A stretch of 64,000 nucleotides of DNA from JANMES01 sp038329865 (GCA_038329865.1 JBBQNK010000015.1:1-64000); one strand, 5' to 3'; shown: positions 33,752 to 43,107, numbered from the stretch's first letter. A program made the numbers and translations. Notes: a model not told the origin generated them from the letters alone.

Positions 33752-35068
33752 TTACACAGGCTCCGCATCGACCAACATGAATTTGATGTCGGCCTCACAG
33801 GCCAGTTTGTCTTGGACGAACGCCTTGCACCGCACGTGGCCGGTTCTGCTCTTCACGCGGACGGTAACTGCTTCGAGAATTAGCTGATCCCCGGGCGTAA
33901 CCGGATGGCGCATCTTAACCTTATCCATACTCAAAAGAACAGCAAGCTTACCCGTATGCTCGAGCTTCTGGCTCAAAAGTAAGCCGCCGAGCTGAGCGAG
34001 TGCCTCGACGATTAGCACGCCCGGCATGATCGGCGTGCCGGGGTAGTGGCCCTGGAAAAAGATGTCGTTAAACGTGACGTTCTTAATGCCCACCGCGCGG
34101 TGATCGCCGTCAATTTCCAGCACGCGATCGACCAGCAGCATCGGGTAGCGGTGCGGGAGGATGCGCTGAATCTTGCGGATGTCGAGCGCGGCCTCGCGCG
34201 TGAACGCCAGCTCGCGCGACGTGTGCATCTGCTGCTCGAGCAATCGCTTCGCGAGCATGTGATTGAGCACGTGGCCGGACTTGTGCGCGATGATCCGCCC
34301 GTAGACCGGCCGGCCGACGAGGTAAAGATCGCCGATCAAGTCGAGCACCTTGTGGCGGGCACATTCGTCGGCGAATCGGAAGGCGTTATCCACCGGCCCG
34401 CCGGGGCCGATCACGAGGAAATCGTGAGGCGTGAGGTGCTTGCCTACGCCGCGCGCCTGGATCGCGTCCATCTCGCTTTCGAAAATGAAACTGCGGGCCG
34501 TCGCGATCGTATGAAGGAAATCGTCTTCGCCGAGGTGGAAGCTGAAGGTCTGGCGGCCCAGCGGGGCGGGGCCCTCGAAATTGTAGATGACTTCCAGCCG
34601 ATCGGTCGGCCCCGGGAGGGCGGCAATCGACGCGTCGTCGCGCGTGAGCTGGATCGGGCGTTTGATGATCAGCGGCTTCTGGTCGACGGCCTGCTCGACC
34701 GTGCCGGCCTCCACCAGCGCGTCCACGAACGGCCCGCTCGACCCGTCGCCGCCGGGCAGTTCGCCCGTCGGCCCGCCGATGACTCGGACGGCGGCGTTGT
34801 TGATTCCCAGCCCGGCGAGGGCGGCCATGCAGTGTTCGATCGTCTCGACGCGGAGCGTGCCGTTCCGCAGACAGGTGTGCCGCGGGCGCTCGAGCATGTT
34901 TTCGACCAGGGCGGGGATGGTGGCGGTTTTGCCGTCGTATTCGCGGATGAACGTGATTCCGCTATCCGGCTGGCTGGGAACGAAAACGACCGTCGTCTCT
35001 TCGCCGGTGAATAAACCCGGGCCTTTGACGGTGACTTCGCGCGAGATGGTTCGTTGTTTCAGTTCCAC
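33752..35068 (-). CDS. lpxC/fabZ: Fused UDP-3-O-acyl-GlcNAc deacetylase / 3-hydroxyacyl-ACP dehydratase (LpxC-FabZ)
   Basis: This 438-residue fusion has LpxC at residues 1-290: the zinc His in TIEHCMAALAGLGI, FADECARHKVLDLIGDL with its His and Asp, and HKSGHVLNH. FabZ at about 300-438 has ILPHRYPMLLVDRV and the catalytic FFQGHYPGTPIMPGVLIVEALAQ region. LpxC commits UDP-acyl-GlcNAc to lipid A, and FabZ handles the competing hydroxyacyl-ACP pool. This fusion is known from Bacteroidetes, Chlorobi and planctomycetes. GTG start at 35068 with no strong ribosome site. lpxA follows 4 nt later. Confidence 0.96.
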   Translation of the reverse strand: MELKQRTISREVTVKGPGLFTGEETTVVFVPSQPDSGITFIREYDGKTATIPALVENMLERPRHTCLRNGTLRVETIEHCMAALAGLGINNAAVRVIGGPTGELPGGDGSSGPFVDALVEAGTVEQAVDQKPLIIKRPIQLTRDDASIAALPGPTDRLEVIYNFEGPAPLGRQTFSFHLGEDDFLHTIATARSFIFESEMDAIQARGVGKHLTPHDFLVIGPGGPVDNAFRFADECARHKVLDLIGDLYLVGRPVYGRIIAHKSGHVLNHMLAKRLLEQQMHTSRELAFTREAALDIRKIQRILPHRYPMLLVDRVLEIDGDHRAVGIKNVTFNDIFFQGHYPGTPIMPGVLIVEALAQLGGLLLSQKLEHTGKLAVLLSMDKVKMRHPVTPGDQLILEAVTVRVKSRTGHVRCKAFVQDKLACEADIKFMLVDAEPV

Positions 35069-35182
35069 GATTGAAAAGGCATTATAGGGAGAGTTCGGTA
35101 AACGAAAAGACGCCGCAGTGACAGAGCAGGCCCTGCCGTGGAAATCGCCCGATAAGTTGCGACGATTCCCGCGAATTTAACG

Positions 35183-36697
35183 TCAAGCCTCCGCCACCCC
35201 CGGCGGCGGCGTGGCGCTCTTGCCCTGGCGACGTTGAATTTCCAATTCGCCGCGAACTTTATCCATCATTTCTTCCGTCACCGGCAGATTAAACGCCAGA
35301 ACGAACGCAATGGCGGAGAAAATAATCTTCGGCGTAAACGCCACCCAAAGCATCTTCACGAGCACGGCGTGCGGTTGTTGATCATTGTGAGCGTCAAACC
35401 CCACCCACGAAAGCAGAAACATCCCCAGCAGTGAGCAGACAGAAATCTCCATCTTGTCCACGAACGACTTGACGGCCGAGAACAGGCCCTCCTTGCGTTC
35501 GCCGCTCTGCAGTTCATCGATGTCGCAGATGTCGGGCATCAGGCTGGTGAGGAAAAGATTCTGCACCGACATCGGAAAGATAAACGCGAACCCGGTAAAC
35601 ACCAGCAGGTAAATATGTCCGGGCTTGGTAATGAAAGGCAGCAAAATGGCGTTCAGGAACATGATGCCGAAGGTCAGGATGATTCCCCATCGTTTGCCGA
35701 GCCACCGCGTGAGCGGCTTGGCCAGCGGCCACATCGCGGTCGAAATCACAAATCCCGCGACCCCGCCCAGGCCGGTCGACGCCAGCGCGAACCATTTCTT
35801 GTCGCCGTAACACACGTAATAAATCCCGATGTAAACGGCGAACGTTCCATAGAGCGAAGTCCCCAGCGTGCGGATGGCCTGCAGATAGAGCATCGTCACG
35901 AACGGCTTGCACTTGAGCGTGTCTTTGCAGGCAGCCAGTAAATTGACATGCTTGCGATTGGCGTTGGAAAATCGCTCGCGGCAGAAAAAAACCGTGAACG
36001 ACGCCGAAGCCAGAATGATCACCGAGACGACCAGCGATAACACGCGCACGCCGTTGATTTCACTGCCCATCGACGGAATGGAGATCGAACCCAGCGGGCC
36101 CAGCGGAATGCGCAGGCCGTCTTTCAATTGCAACGCCAGCGCCCAGAAATATCCGCCGCCGATCGACATCAGGGAAAAGTACACGCCCTTAATGGCAAAG
36201 ACGCGTGAGCGGTCGTTGTAATCGTCTGACAACTCGTATCCGAGTGCGCTATGCGCCATCGTGTAAGTGCCCCAGGTGGAAAACAGCGCCGTCGCGCCGA
36301 TGGTAAGCCAGACAAATGTCACCCACTGCGGCCATTGGCTACTCGGCAGCCAGATGGCGAAAGAGAGCACCGCCCCGATGACAGCCGTCACAAATAGAAA
36401 CGGCCGGCGGCGCCCCCATCTCGTGTGCGTGACGTCGGAAAGATGGCCGACCAACGGATCAATCAGGCCGTCAACGATGCGCGGAAAGAACATCGCGATG
36501 CCGACGTATTTGGGATCCAACTTGTAGGTGGTCGTAAAAATGATGGAAATCAGCGCGAACTGAGCGTACATCCAGTAGTCGGCAAATGCGCCGACGGCCC
36601 ACTGGTGCATCGTCAACGATTTGGCCGAATACGCCTTTTCCAAGGGAGGCGGAGGATCATCTGGCGATTTGTACTGCAGAACCGGCGTTGGGTTCAT
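35183..36697 (-). CDS. GPH-type (MelB-like) sugar:cation symporter, MFS
   Basis: This 504-residue protein has about 12 membrane segments. The loop VGHLSDVTHTRWGRRRPFLF after the second segment is the hallmark of the glycoside-pentoside-hexuronide:cation symporter family, as is PDICDIDELQSGERKEGLFSA in the C-half. The substrate is likely a sugar or oligosaccharide. The ribosome site AGGAA lies 9 nt upstream of the ATG. It is divergent from the DUF2007-like gene and not obviously linked to lpxC. Confidence 0.9.
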   Translation of the reverse strand: MNPTPVLQYKSPDDPPPPLEKAYSAKSLTMHQWAVGAFADYWMYAQFALISIIFTTTYKLDPKYVGIAMFFPRIVDGLIDPLVGHLSDVTHTRWGRRRPFLFVTAVIGAVLSFAIWLPSSQWPQWVTFVWLTIGATALFSTWGTYTMAHSALGYELSDDYNDRSRVFAIKGVYFSLMSIGGGYFWALALQLKDGLRIPLGPLGSISIPSMGSEINGVRVLSLVVSVIILASASFTVFFCRERFSNANRKHVNLLAACKDTLKCKPFVTMLYLQAIRTLGTSLYGTFAVYIGIYYVCYGDKKWFALASTGLGGVAGFVISTAMWPLAKPLTRWLGKRWGIILTFGIMFLNAILLPFITKPGHIYLLVFTGFAFIFPMSVQNLFLTSLMPDICDIDELQSGERKEGLFSAVKSFVDKMEISVCSLLGMFLLSWVGFDAHNDQQPHAVLVKMLWVAFTPKIIFSAIAFVLAFNLPVTEEMMDKVRGELEIQRRQGKSATPPPGVAEA

Positions 36698-36879
36698 CGA
36701 TTCATTCCTCGTCTATTCCGCGGCCCGGATCGAGTGCGCTGCGTCGATTCCGTCGAGAGTTGAGAAACAGTTTCTTGACTGGTTACTCGTCAACCTAATA
36801 CAAAATAAGAGTGCGTCAAGAAATCAGTTTGCATGATTCGCGCTCGATTGCAATCCCACTCTTCGGTTACAGTGCCGGG

Positions 36880-37602
36880 ATGTCCGACTCCACGAACCAT
36901 GGCGTTCTAAGCTACGGCGGCCACGCGCCGACGCCGCAGTGGACCACGATTCATTCCTTCTATAACGAGATCGAAGCCCAGCTCTGCGGCAACGAGCTGG
37001 AAACCAACGGCATCCGGTACCAGCTCCTCAACAGCTCGACGCGCGCGGTGATGGCGATGTACGGATCGTTCATCCAGGTTCCACTGCAGGTGATGAGCGA
37101 CGACGTCGATCGCGCGCGAACATTGCTGGCCGAGCACCTCCGCCCCGAATCCGCCGACCAGCTCGAGCCGGCCGAAGCGGATGATCCCGCCAAGCCCCAC
37201 GAAATCCTCGGCGAAGACGGCGAGCCCGTTCAACTGCTGGCCGCCGGAGCGTTCGACTCAGTGCATGAAATGCGAGAGGCGTCGCTGATCCTGGAGGCCG
37301 GGCGGATCGAGGCGTACGTCCCGCGACTCGTGGCCAAGCCCGCCGAGCCGCATGCGGCACGTCAGTTCATCGTCCGCGTGCAGGAAGACGACCTCCCGCG
37401 TGCCCGCGCGCTGTTGAAGCGAGATCCGGAATCCGATTCCGCCGAACCCCGCTGCCCGCGCTGCGGCGGATGGAACGTGTACGAAATCAAGCACGAGTTC
37501 ACCAACATGGTGCTGATGTTCGTCGGCAAGAGGAAGCCGCTGCAGTGCGAATGTCTTAAATGCCACTACGTGGGGTTGCGGGACGAATTTTTCAAAAAAT
37601 GA
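36880..37602 (+). CDS. Two DUF2007-like domains with a C-terminal zinc ribbon
   Basis: This 240-residue cytoplasmic protein has an N-terminal region (WTTIHSFYNEIEAQLCGNELETNGI... to about residue 90) of the DUF2007 signal-transducing-protein type, a second degenerate copy (VQLLAAGAFDSVHEMREASLI to about 175), and a C-terminal zinc ribbon with CPRC and CLKC. The function of DUF2007 is unknown. The start MSDSTNHG at 36880 is chosen over the upstream extension on composition. It is convergent with nuoB (22 bp gap). Confidence 0.75.
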   Translation: MSDSTNHGVLSYGGHAPTPQWTTIHSFYNEIEAQLCGNELETNGIRYQLLNSSTRAVMAMYGSFIQVPLQVMSDDVDRARTLLAEHLRPESADQLEPAEADDPAKPHEILGEDGEPVQLLAAGAFDSVHEMREASLILEAGRIEAYVPRLVAKPAEPHAARQFIVRVQEDDLPRARALLKRDPESDSAEPRCPRCGGWNVYEIKHEFTNMVLMFVGKRKPLQCECLKCHYVGLRDEFFKK

Positions 37603-37624
37603 TCGTGCAGGAATCGTACGAGAA

Positions 37625-38170
37625 CTAAACCGTCGCCGGCGACGGCGCGATCAGCGGGCGATCGAACGCCGCCGCCTTTGAGCCGCGCGGAAGGCCGATT
37701 GTTTTGGCGCTGATCTTGTCCTGCAGACGCATGATACCTTCGAGCAGTGCCTCCGGGCGCGGCGGGCAGCCGGGGACGTAGACGTCGACGGGGACGACGA
37801 GGTCCACGCCTTTGACGACGTTGTACCCGTACTTGAAGTACGGCCCGCCGCCAACGGTGCAGGCGCCCATGGCGATCACGTACTTCGGGTCGGGCATCTG
37901 GTGGTACAAACGCTTCACACGGCTGGCCATTTTGTAGTTGACGGTGCCGGCCACGATCATCAGGTCGCTCTGCCGTGGCGTGGCGCGGAACGCGCCGGCG
38001 CCGAAACGGTCGAGGTCATACCGGCTTGCGCCGACAGCCATCATCTCGATCGCGCAGCACGCGAGGCCGAACGTCATCGGCCAGAGCGAATTTTTCCGCG
38101 CCCAGTTGATGGCGAAATCTAAGCTCGTGACGAGAAGGCCTTCTTCGAAGCGGTTTTCTATCCAGGACAT
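37625..38170 (-). CDS. nuoB: NADH-quinone oxidoreductase subunit B
   Basis: NuoB holds the terminal 4Fe-4S cluster (N2) of respiratory complex I and sits at the quinone site. The 181-residue protein keeps all four cluster Cys: Cys38-Cys39 in GLACCAIEMM, Cys104 in MGACTVGGG and Cys135 in PGCPPRPE. No other nuo gene is within 37 kb upstream or 25 kb downstream in this window, so the complex must be encoded elsewhere or this is a second copy. Confidence 0.95.
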   Translation of the reverse strand: MSWIENRFEEGLLVTSLDFAINWARKNSLWPMTFGLACCAIEMMAVGASRYDLDRFGAGAFRATPRQSDLMIVAGTVNYKMASRVKRLYHQMPDPKYVIAMGACTVGGGPYFKYGYNVVKGVDLVVPVDVYVPGCPPRPEALLEGIMRLQDKISAKTIGLPRGSKAAAFDRPLIAPSPATV

Positions 38171-38212
38171 GGAAGGATTATTGCACAGGGCGGGACAGGT
38201 ATCAATAAGCTG

Positions 38213-38285
38213 GCAGAAGGCAGATGGCAGCGGGCAGTGAGGAGAAATTCCTTACTGCCCGCTGCCCGCTGCCTGCTGCCCGCTA
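38213..38285. repeat. Inverted repeat overlapping the 3' end of a glycosyltransferase gene
   Basis: The arms GGCAGCGGGCAGT and ACTGCCCGCTGCC enclose GAGGAGAAATTCCTT, followed by further CCCGCTGCCTGCTGCCCGC. The right part (38252-38285) is also the last dozen codons and stop of the glycosyltransferase gene, whose tail reads SGQQAAGSGQ. Confidence 0.8.
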
Positions 38286-39448
38286 ATTCCCCCGTGATAG
38301 CAGTCCAGGAACATCTGAAAATACGCCGGCCGAAGCGCGTCCCAGCCGAAGTTTCTTCGGACGTGATCTCGCCGACGCGCCATGGCGGCGGGATCGGGCG
38401 GGGGGGTAAGCAGCGCGGCGATCTTGTTCGCGGCGTCGCCGGGCTGGGTGTAGTTCGCGTACGTCCCCTCATCGCCGAGCACGTATCGCATGATCGGGTG
38501 ATCGTTCACCACGCATGGCAGGCCATGGATGAGCGCTTCCAGAAACACCCGGCCGAAGCCTTCTTTCAGCGACGCAAGCGCGAACAAATCAGCGGCCTGG
38601 TAGTAGCTGCCGACTTGTTCGTACGGCACGGAACGGATGGCGTAATTTCCTTCGCCGAGCTTTTGCTTCGCGAGCGCGAGGATCGGCGGGCTGGTATCGT
38701 CGATCTCGCCGAGCAGGACGAGTAACGGCCGCGGCGTGGGCAGACTGGCGATTTCGTTGATCAGGAAATCCATACGCTTGAGTGAAGGGCTGATCCACCC
38801 GACGCTCAGCACCATCGGCCGATCCACCCGCAGGTTGAGTTGCTCGCGGAGCTTTCCTTTCGCGAGCGGGTCGAACGCCGGATCGCCCGCGGGCACTTTA
38901 ATGCCGTATGGCACGAGCGAATGCTTGGTCGGCGGCTCGCCGGCGGCGATGGCCTTTTCGTAATACGCGGGCGTGACCTGCTGCACGTGATCGGGTCCAT
39001 TGAACGGCGGATCGGCGGGCGCGCCGTTAGAGTACATCAGCTTATACGGCACGCCGATGCGCCCGCGAAATCGCTCGAGGCGCATCGCGAGGTTCACGTC
39101 GGAATAAAAAATAATGTCCGGCCGACCGGCGCGGATTCGCTTGACCAATGCAGGGAGAAATGAAAGCTGTTCTACAACGTAGCCATTTCGGCGGATGATT
39201 TTCCCGAGCAGCCGCGCCGGCCAATGAAATTTCGGGAGACACCAGAGTCGGTACTCGTCTTCCGCATCGTCGCCGCCACCTTTATAGAGGATCGCATCCA
39301 GGCCGCGGTAGCCGTGCATGGCGTCGAAGCATTCGCGGAAGAAGCTTTCAATCCCGCGCCGGCTGTTGCCGAGCGAGGTGCAGACGAAGAAGACTTTGAT
39401 CGGTCGCGGCACGCCCACTGAAGCGCTGGCCGGCGGAGCGTCGGGCAT
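38252..39448 (-). CDS. Glycosyltransferase family 4-type
   Basis: This 398-residue GT-B glycosyltransferase transfers a sugar from a nucleotide donor, probably to a surface polysaccharide or lipid. Visible are the N-terminal FFVCTSLGNSRRGIESFFRE, the hinge strand VLSVGWISPSLKRMD and the GT4 donor motif LASLKEGFGRVFLEALIHG. The last 10 or so residues are encoded by a repeat element and look like an accidental read-through. The start MPDAPP at 39448 gives a normal length; 34 extra upstream codons overlap the divergent gene's promoter. Confidence 0.87.
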   Translation of the reverse strand: MPDAPPASASVGVPRPIKVFFVCTSLGNSRRGIESFFRECFDAMHGYRGLDAILYKGGGDDAEDEYRLWCLPKFHWPARLLGKIIRRNGYVVEQLSFLPALVKRIRAGRPDIIFYSDVNLAMRLERFRGRIGVPYKLMYSNGAPADPPFNGPDHVQQVTPAYYEKAIAAGEPPTKHSLVPYGIKVPAGDPAFDPLAKGKLREQLNLRVDRPMVLSVGWISPSLKRMDFLINEIASLPTPRPLLVLLGEIDDTSPPILALAKQKLGEGNYAIRSVPYEQVGSYYQAADLFALASLKEGFGRVFLEALIHGLPCVVNDHPIMRYVLGDEGTYANYTQPGDAANKIAALLTPPPDPAAMARRRDHVRRNFGWDALRPAYFQMFLDCYHGGISGQQAAGSGQ

Positions 39449-39535
39449 GGCGATAGTTGTCCTCGGGTTTACGGACGTTGTCAAAAGCCGTAGCAGGCGT
39501 GAGGATCGTCGGTGGATCGTGCCGATGATAAGAAA

Positions 39536-40321
39536 ATGAATCGAAATCAAAACTCGATCAATCGACAGGCGAAATCCGGGACGATTTTATCGGAACGTGA
39601 AACCTCTTTGCCCAATCCCAGCCAGAGTTCAACGATTCAAAACCGGCCGGCGAAGCAGAATAATTCGTCGATTGCCATGCACGCGGTGCTGCTCGGCGCC
39701 CTCTGCAGCTCGATCGGGTGTCACGGGCATCAAAAGTCGCCGGGCTCGGATACGACTGTGAATCTCGGGCGCGCGCATCCGCGAATCCTGTTCATCGGTA
39801 GCTCGACGATTTTCTTCTGGAAAACGCTCCCCGCTGATTTCGCCGACGTGCCGGGCACCATCCTCCGTCGCGGCCACGGCGGGCGAACGCTTGCGGATAT
39901 CGTATCGCATGTCACCGACGAGATCATTGCCGAACATCCCGACAAAGTGCTGATCTACGGCGGCAGCCTGGACATGCACGACCACGGCCGAACGCCGGAA
40001 CAAACGTTTGAAGATTTTGTCGGGCTGTGCGATTCGGTTCACAACGCGATGCCGAACACGACCGTGTATTTCATCGCCTGTAAGCCGAGCCTCGCCAAGT
40101 GGGAAGACATTCAGCTGGACACGCAATTGAACGAATTGGTCCGCGGCCTGGCGGCGCGGGAGAAGGGCGTCGGGTTCATCGACATCTACACGCCCATGCT
40201 CGATTCAGACGGCAAGCCGATCGAACATTTTTTCAATCCCAAGGACGGCAACCATCTGAATAAAGACGGATACGCCCTGTGGGCGAAGATCATCCGACCG
40301 TATTTGGTAGATGGGAAGTAG
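39536..40321 (+). CDS. Lipoprotein SGNH/GDSL-type hydrolase
   Basis: The core is an SGNH esterase fold: nucleophile strand ILFIGSSTIFFW, an oxyanion-type RGHGGRTLADI, a block III variant GGSLDMHD where GxND is usual, and the catalytic DGNHLNKDGYALWA near the C-terminus. A lipobox (SSIGC, Cys at about residue 62 from the chosen start) follows a hydrophobic stretch, so the protein is probably lipid-anchored. The start is uncertain: ATG 39536 gives a long polar leader, while ATG 39677 gives a very short signal. Neither has a ribosome site. Confidence 0.75.
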   Translation: MNRNQNSINRQAKSGTILSERETSLPNPSQSSTIQNRPAKQNNSSIAMHAVLLGALCSSIGCHGHQKSPGSDTTVNLGRAHPRILFIGSSTIFFWKTLPADFADVPGTILRRGHGGRTLADIVSHVTDEIIAEHPDKVLIYGGSLDMHDHGRTPEQTFEDFVGLCDSVHNAMPNTTVYFIACKPSLAKWEDIQLDTQLNELVRGLAAREKGVGFIDIYTPMLDSDGKPIEHFFNPKDGNHLNKDGYALWAKIIRPYLVDGK

Positions 40322-40345
40322 GACAGACAAGAATGTCTGTCCTAC
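40319..40345. repeat. Short hairpin, GACAGACATTCTTGTCTGTC family
   Basis: TAGGACAGACA and TGTCTGTCCTA pair around AGAA. It covers the stop codon of the SGNH gene. A longer relative is at 51426-51545. Confidence 0.8.
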
Positions 40346-40355
40346 CGAAGAAAAA

Positions 40356-42074
40356 TCACGTAATTCGCGCTACAACCATCGTCACGTCGTCGTTGCGCTT
40401 GGCCATTCCTACGTGCTTGCGGAGTTCCCAGAGAATATTATGGCTGATCCCCTCGGCGAAGTCGCCGCCGCGTAAATACGCCTGTTGCAGGCGCTGTTTG
40501 CCGAAGGTTTCCTGTTGGAAGTTCATGCCGTCGGTCAGGCCGTCGGTGTAGAGGAGGATCGTGTCGTCCTTTTCGAGCTGCACGGTGTGCTGAGCGTACG
40601 GCTCGTCGGGATCGACGCCGAGCACCATGTTCTCGCCGCCGAGCTCGATGATCTTGCCGGCGCGGCGTAGCAGCGCGGGCGGATGGCCGGCGTTGCAATA
40701 GGTGAGCCGGCGGTTGCGGGCATCGAGCACGCCGTAGAAGAGCGTGACGAATTCGCTGGCTTTGGTATCGCGGCAAAGCATCACGTTCACTCGCCGCATG
40801 ATTTCGTAAAGGTAAAAGACGTTGTCGACCTGCGCCCGCAGCGCCGCCCGCACGCTGGCCATGATCAGCGACGCAGGCACGCCTTTGCCGCTGACGTCGG
40901 CGATCACCAGGCCGACGTTGTCGTCCGGCAATTCAATGCAGTCGTAAAAATCGCCGCCGAGCTCGAAGCAGGGGACGTAAATGCACGAAAGATCCAGCCC
41001 CGGCACTTCCGGCGGGTGCTGCGGGATCATCCGCATCTGCACCTCGGCCGCCATCTGCACCTGTTTTTCAAGAGCTTCCGCCTCGATCGATTCGGTGAGC
41101 AGCCGCGCGTTCTCAATCGCCGCCGCCGCCTGCGCGGCAACGGCTTTGAGCAGGTCGATCTTCAACTGACTGAATACCTGCTCGTGCTCGGTGTAGACGC
41201 GCAGTGCGCCGATCGACTTCCCTTTGTATCGCATACCGGCCGAGAGCATCGAGGTGATGCCTTCACGCATGGCTTCCTGCGGATACTGCACGCGCGGATC
41301 GGTCGCCATGTTGGCGACGTACTCGTAACCGGCGCCGGAAAGTGCCAGCCGATCGATCGCGGCGCTGCTCAAGCGCACGGGCCCCTTATTTTGGTAAGCG
41401 GGCGACAGATTGTGAACCGCCTTGATGACCAGCTCGTCTTTTTCGGCATCGATCAAACGGATGGACGCGGCCTTCGTTTCCATCACGTCGCAAACCACTT
41501 TCACCGTGCGCGCCAGAACCTTCGGCAGATCGCGCGCGTCGGCCAGCATCATCGTCACGTTGTAAACCGCCGTCAGCTCGTTGATGCGCTGGCGGAGTTG
41601 GTATTCCTGAAAGCACAATCGCGCGATCGCGTTGGCGAGCAGGAAGAGGAACTGGATGGCGGCCGGGCGCGTGTTTTTCGCGCGGTTCATCTGCGTGATG
41701 AGCGTCTTGAGCTGCTTCGGGTCGATCTGGAATTTTTCCGCCAGTTGGCTGAGCTTGGCTTCATCCAGGCCGCCGGTTTTTCCGTCGGGGCTCATGCGGA
41801 TCGTGCCGAGGCGCTGCTGGCCGACCATGATCGGGGCGACGTACTCGCGGCCTTCGCGCTGCGGGCCGTCCTGCTTGTCCTCGGCGTCGGCGATGGCGCT
41901 TTGGCGGTGCAGAAATTCTTTGGTGGGCGTGGGTTGCGTGATCAGGTTGCCCTGGGCATCGGTGATGGTCGCCTTGACGTTGGCGACGGCCGCGAAGTTA
42001 TCCTGGATTTCCTGCAGGGTGGGCAGGTCCAGAAAGTCCGTCAGGCGAAGATTATCGTTCGTGGGGCCTGCCAT
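40356..42074 (-). CDS. PocR-GAF-SpoIIE serine phosphatase
   Basis: This 572-residue signalling protein has three domains. An N-terminal PocR-type sensor (about 10-110) shows FLDLPTLQEIQDNFAAVANV but lacks the Cys usual in PocR. A GAF domain follows (about 170-325), then a PP2C-type SpoIIE/RsbU phosphatase (about 350-572) with metal motifs GGDFYDC, IADVSGKGVPASL and LLYTDGLTDG. Such enzymes dephosphorylate anti-anti-sigma factors. No partner-switching anti-sigma gene is adjacent. The start MAGPTNDN at 42074 is preferred; a GTG at 42113 would add 13 residues. Confidence 0.88.
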   Translation of the reverse strand: MAGPTNDNLRLTDFLDLPTLQEIQDNFAAVANVKATITDAQGNLITQPTPTKEFLHRQSAIADAEDKQDGPQREGREYVAPIMVGQQRLGTIRMSPDGKTGGLDEAKLSQLAEKFQIDPKQLKTLITQMNRAKNTRPAAIQFLFLLANAIARLCFQEYQLRQRINELTAVYNVTMMLADARDLPKVLARTVKVVCDVMETKAASIRLIDAEKDELVIKAVHNLSPAYQNKGPVRLSSAAIDRLALSGAGYEYVANMATDPRVQYPQEAMREGITSMLSAGMRYKGKSIGALRVYTEHEQVFSQLKIDLLKAVAAQAAAAIENARLLTESIEAEALEKQVQMAAEVQMRMIPQHPPEVPGLDLSCIYVPCFELGGDFYDCIELPDDNVGLVIADVSGKGVPASLIMASVRAALRAQVDNVFYLYEIMRRVNVMLCRDTKASEFVTLFYGVLDARNRRLTYCNAGHPPALLRRAGKIIELGGENMVLGVDPDEPYAQHTVQLEKDDTILLYTDGLTDGMNFQQETFGKQRLQQAYLRGGDFAEGISHNILWELRKHVGMAKRNDDVTMVVARIT

Positions 42075-42253
42075 AGTGATTCGCCGCGGGACTTCCGTTT
42101 CCTGCGTTGACACGTCAGCGAAGCGGCAGATTGTAAAAGGCTTGCCGCCACGATCAACTGACAGGAGCGAATATTATCCTTTAGAATTCATCTAACCCTA
42201 GGCCTAGAATTGCGTTAAGTGTGATATGTTGCAGAAACGATACGGAGATCGGT

Positions 42254-43036
42254 ATGAAACAATGGAGCCACAAAGGGGCGGAATGGGCGTACGACGACCT
42301 CGGCAGTGGCCGGCCGATTGTGCTGGTGCACGGGTTTCCGCTGGATCGCCGGCTATGGGCGGGCATCGTCGGCGAACTGGCGACGCACCACCGCGTGATC
42401 GCCGTTGATCTGCCAGGCTTTGGCCAATCCACGCTCGGGCAAGGATTTACGATTTCTTCAGTGGCGGATGATCTCGCGGCGATGGCGGAGTCGCTCAATC
42501 TCGGGCCGATCGTGGCGGCGGGGCTTTCGATGGGCGGGTACATTTGTGAAGCACTCGCCGATCAGCACCCTGAGATTTTGACCGGCCTAATTCTCGTCAA
42601 CACCAAGGCCGAGGCGGATAACCCGCAGCAGAAAGATGGCCGAAACAAAATGCTCGAATTGGCACGCACCAAGGGCTCGAGGGCCGTCGCCGACGAGATG
42701 CTCGGCAAGATGCTTTCGCCGACGACGATCCGGCAATCGCCGCAGATCGTCCGCGATTTGCGTGCGATGATGGAAGCCGTGCTGGTGAAGACTCTTGAAA
42801 CGGCCCTCATCGCCCTGCGCGATCGCTCCGAGTACGCCACCCTTCTGCCGAAGCTGAAATTGCCCGTGCAGATCATCGCAGGCGCTGATGACGTGATCGC
42901 GCCGCCCGCCATCGCCGAGGCGATGCACCAATCCGCTGCAGGCTCAAAACTCACGATCATTCCCGACGCCGGCCATCTTTCGCCACTGGAACAGCCGAAG
43001 CTCGTGGCAGATGCGTTCAAGGCTTTCCTCGCGTAA
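42254..43036 (+). CDS. Alpha/beta hydrolase
   Basis: This 260-residue protein is of the 3-oxoadipate enol-lactonase/esterase kind: oxyanion motif VLVHGFPLDRRLW, nucleophile AAGLSMGGYI, acid in IAGADDVIAP and His in PDAGHLSPLE. No signal peptide, so cytoplasmic. The substrate is unknown. The ribosome site GGAGAT lies just upstream of the ATG at 42254. It is followed after 71 bp by an S41 protease gene on the same strand. Confidence 0.88.
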   Translation: MKQWSHKGAEWAYDDLGSGRPIVLVHGFPLDRRLWAGIVGELATHHRVIAVDLPGFGQSTLGQGFTISSVADDLAAMAESLNLGPIVAAGLSMGGYICEALADQHPEILTGLILVNTKAEADNPQQKDGRNKMLELARTKGSRAVADEMLGKMLSPTTIRQSPQIVRDLRAMMEAVLVKTLETALIALRDRSEYATLLPKLKLPVQIIAGADDVIAPPAIAEAMHQSAAGSKLTIIPDAGHLSPLEQPKLVADAFKAFLA

Positions 43037-43107
43037 GATGTTTGCGACGAATGTCTGTGCCACTGAAATCCAAAGAGCCGTCCGTCAGTGCCTTCGAGGA
43101 GCCTTTC

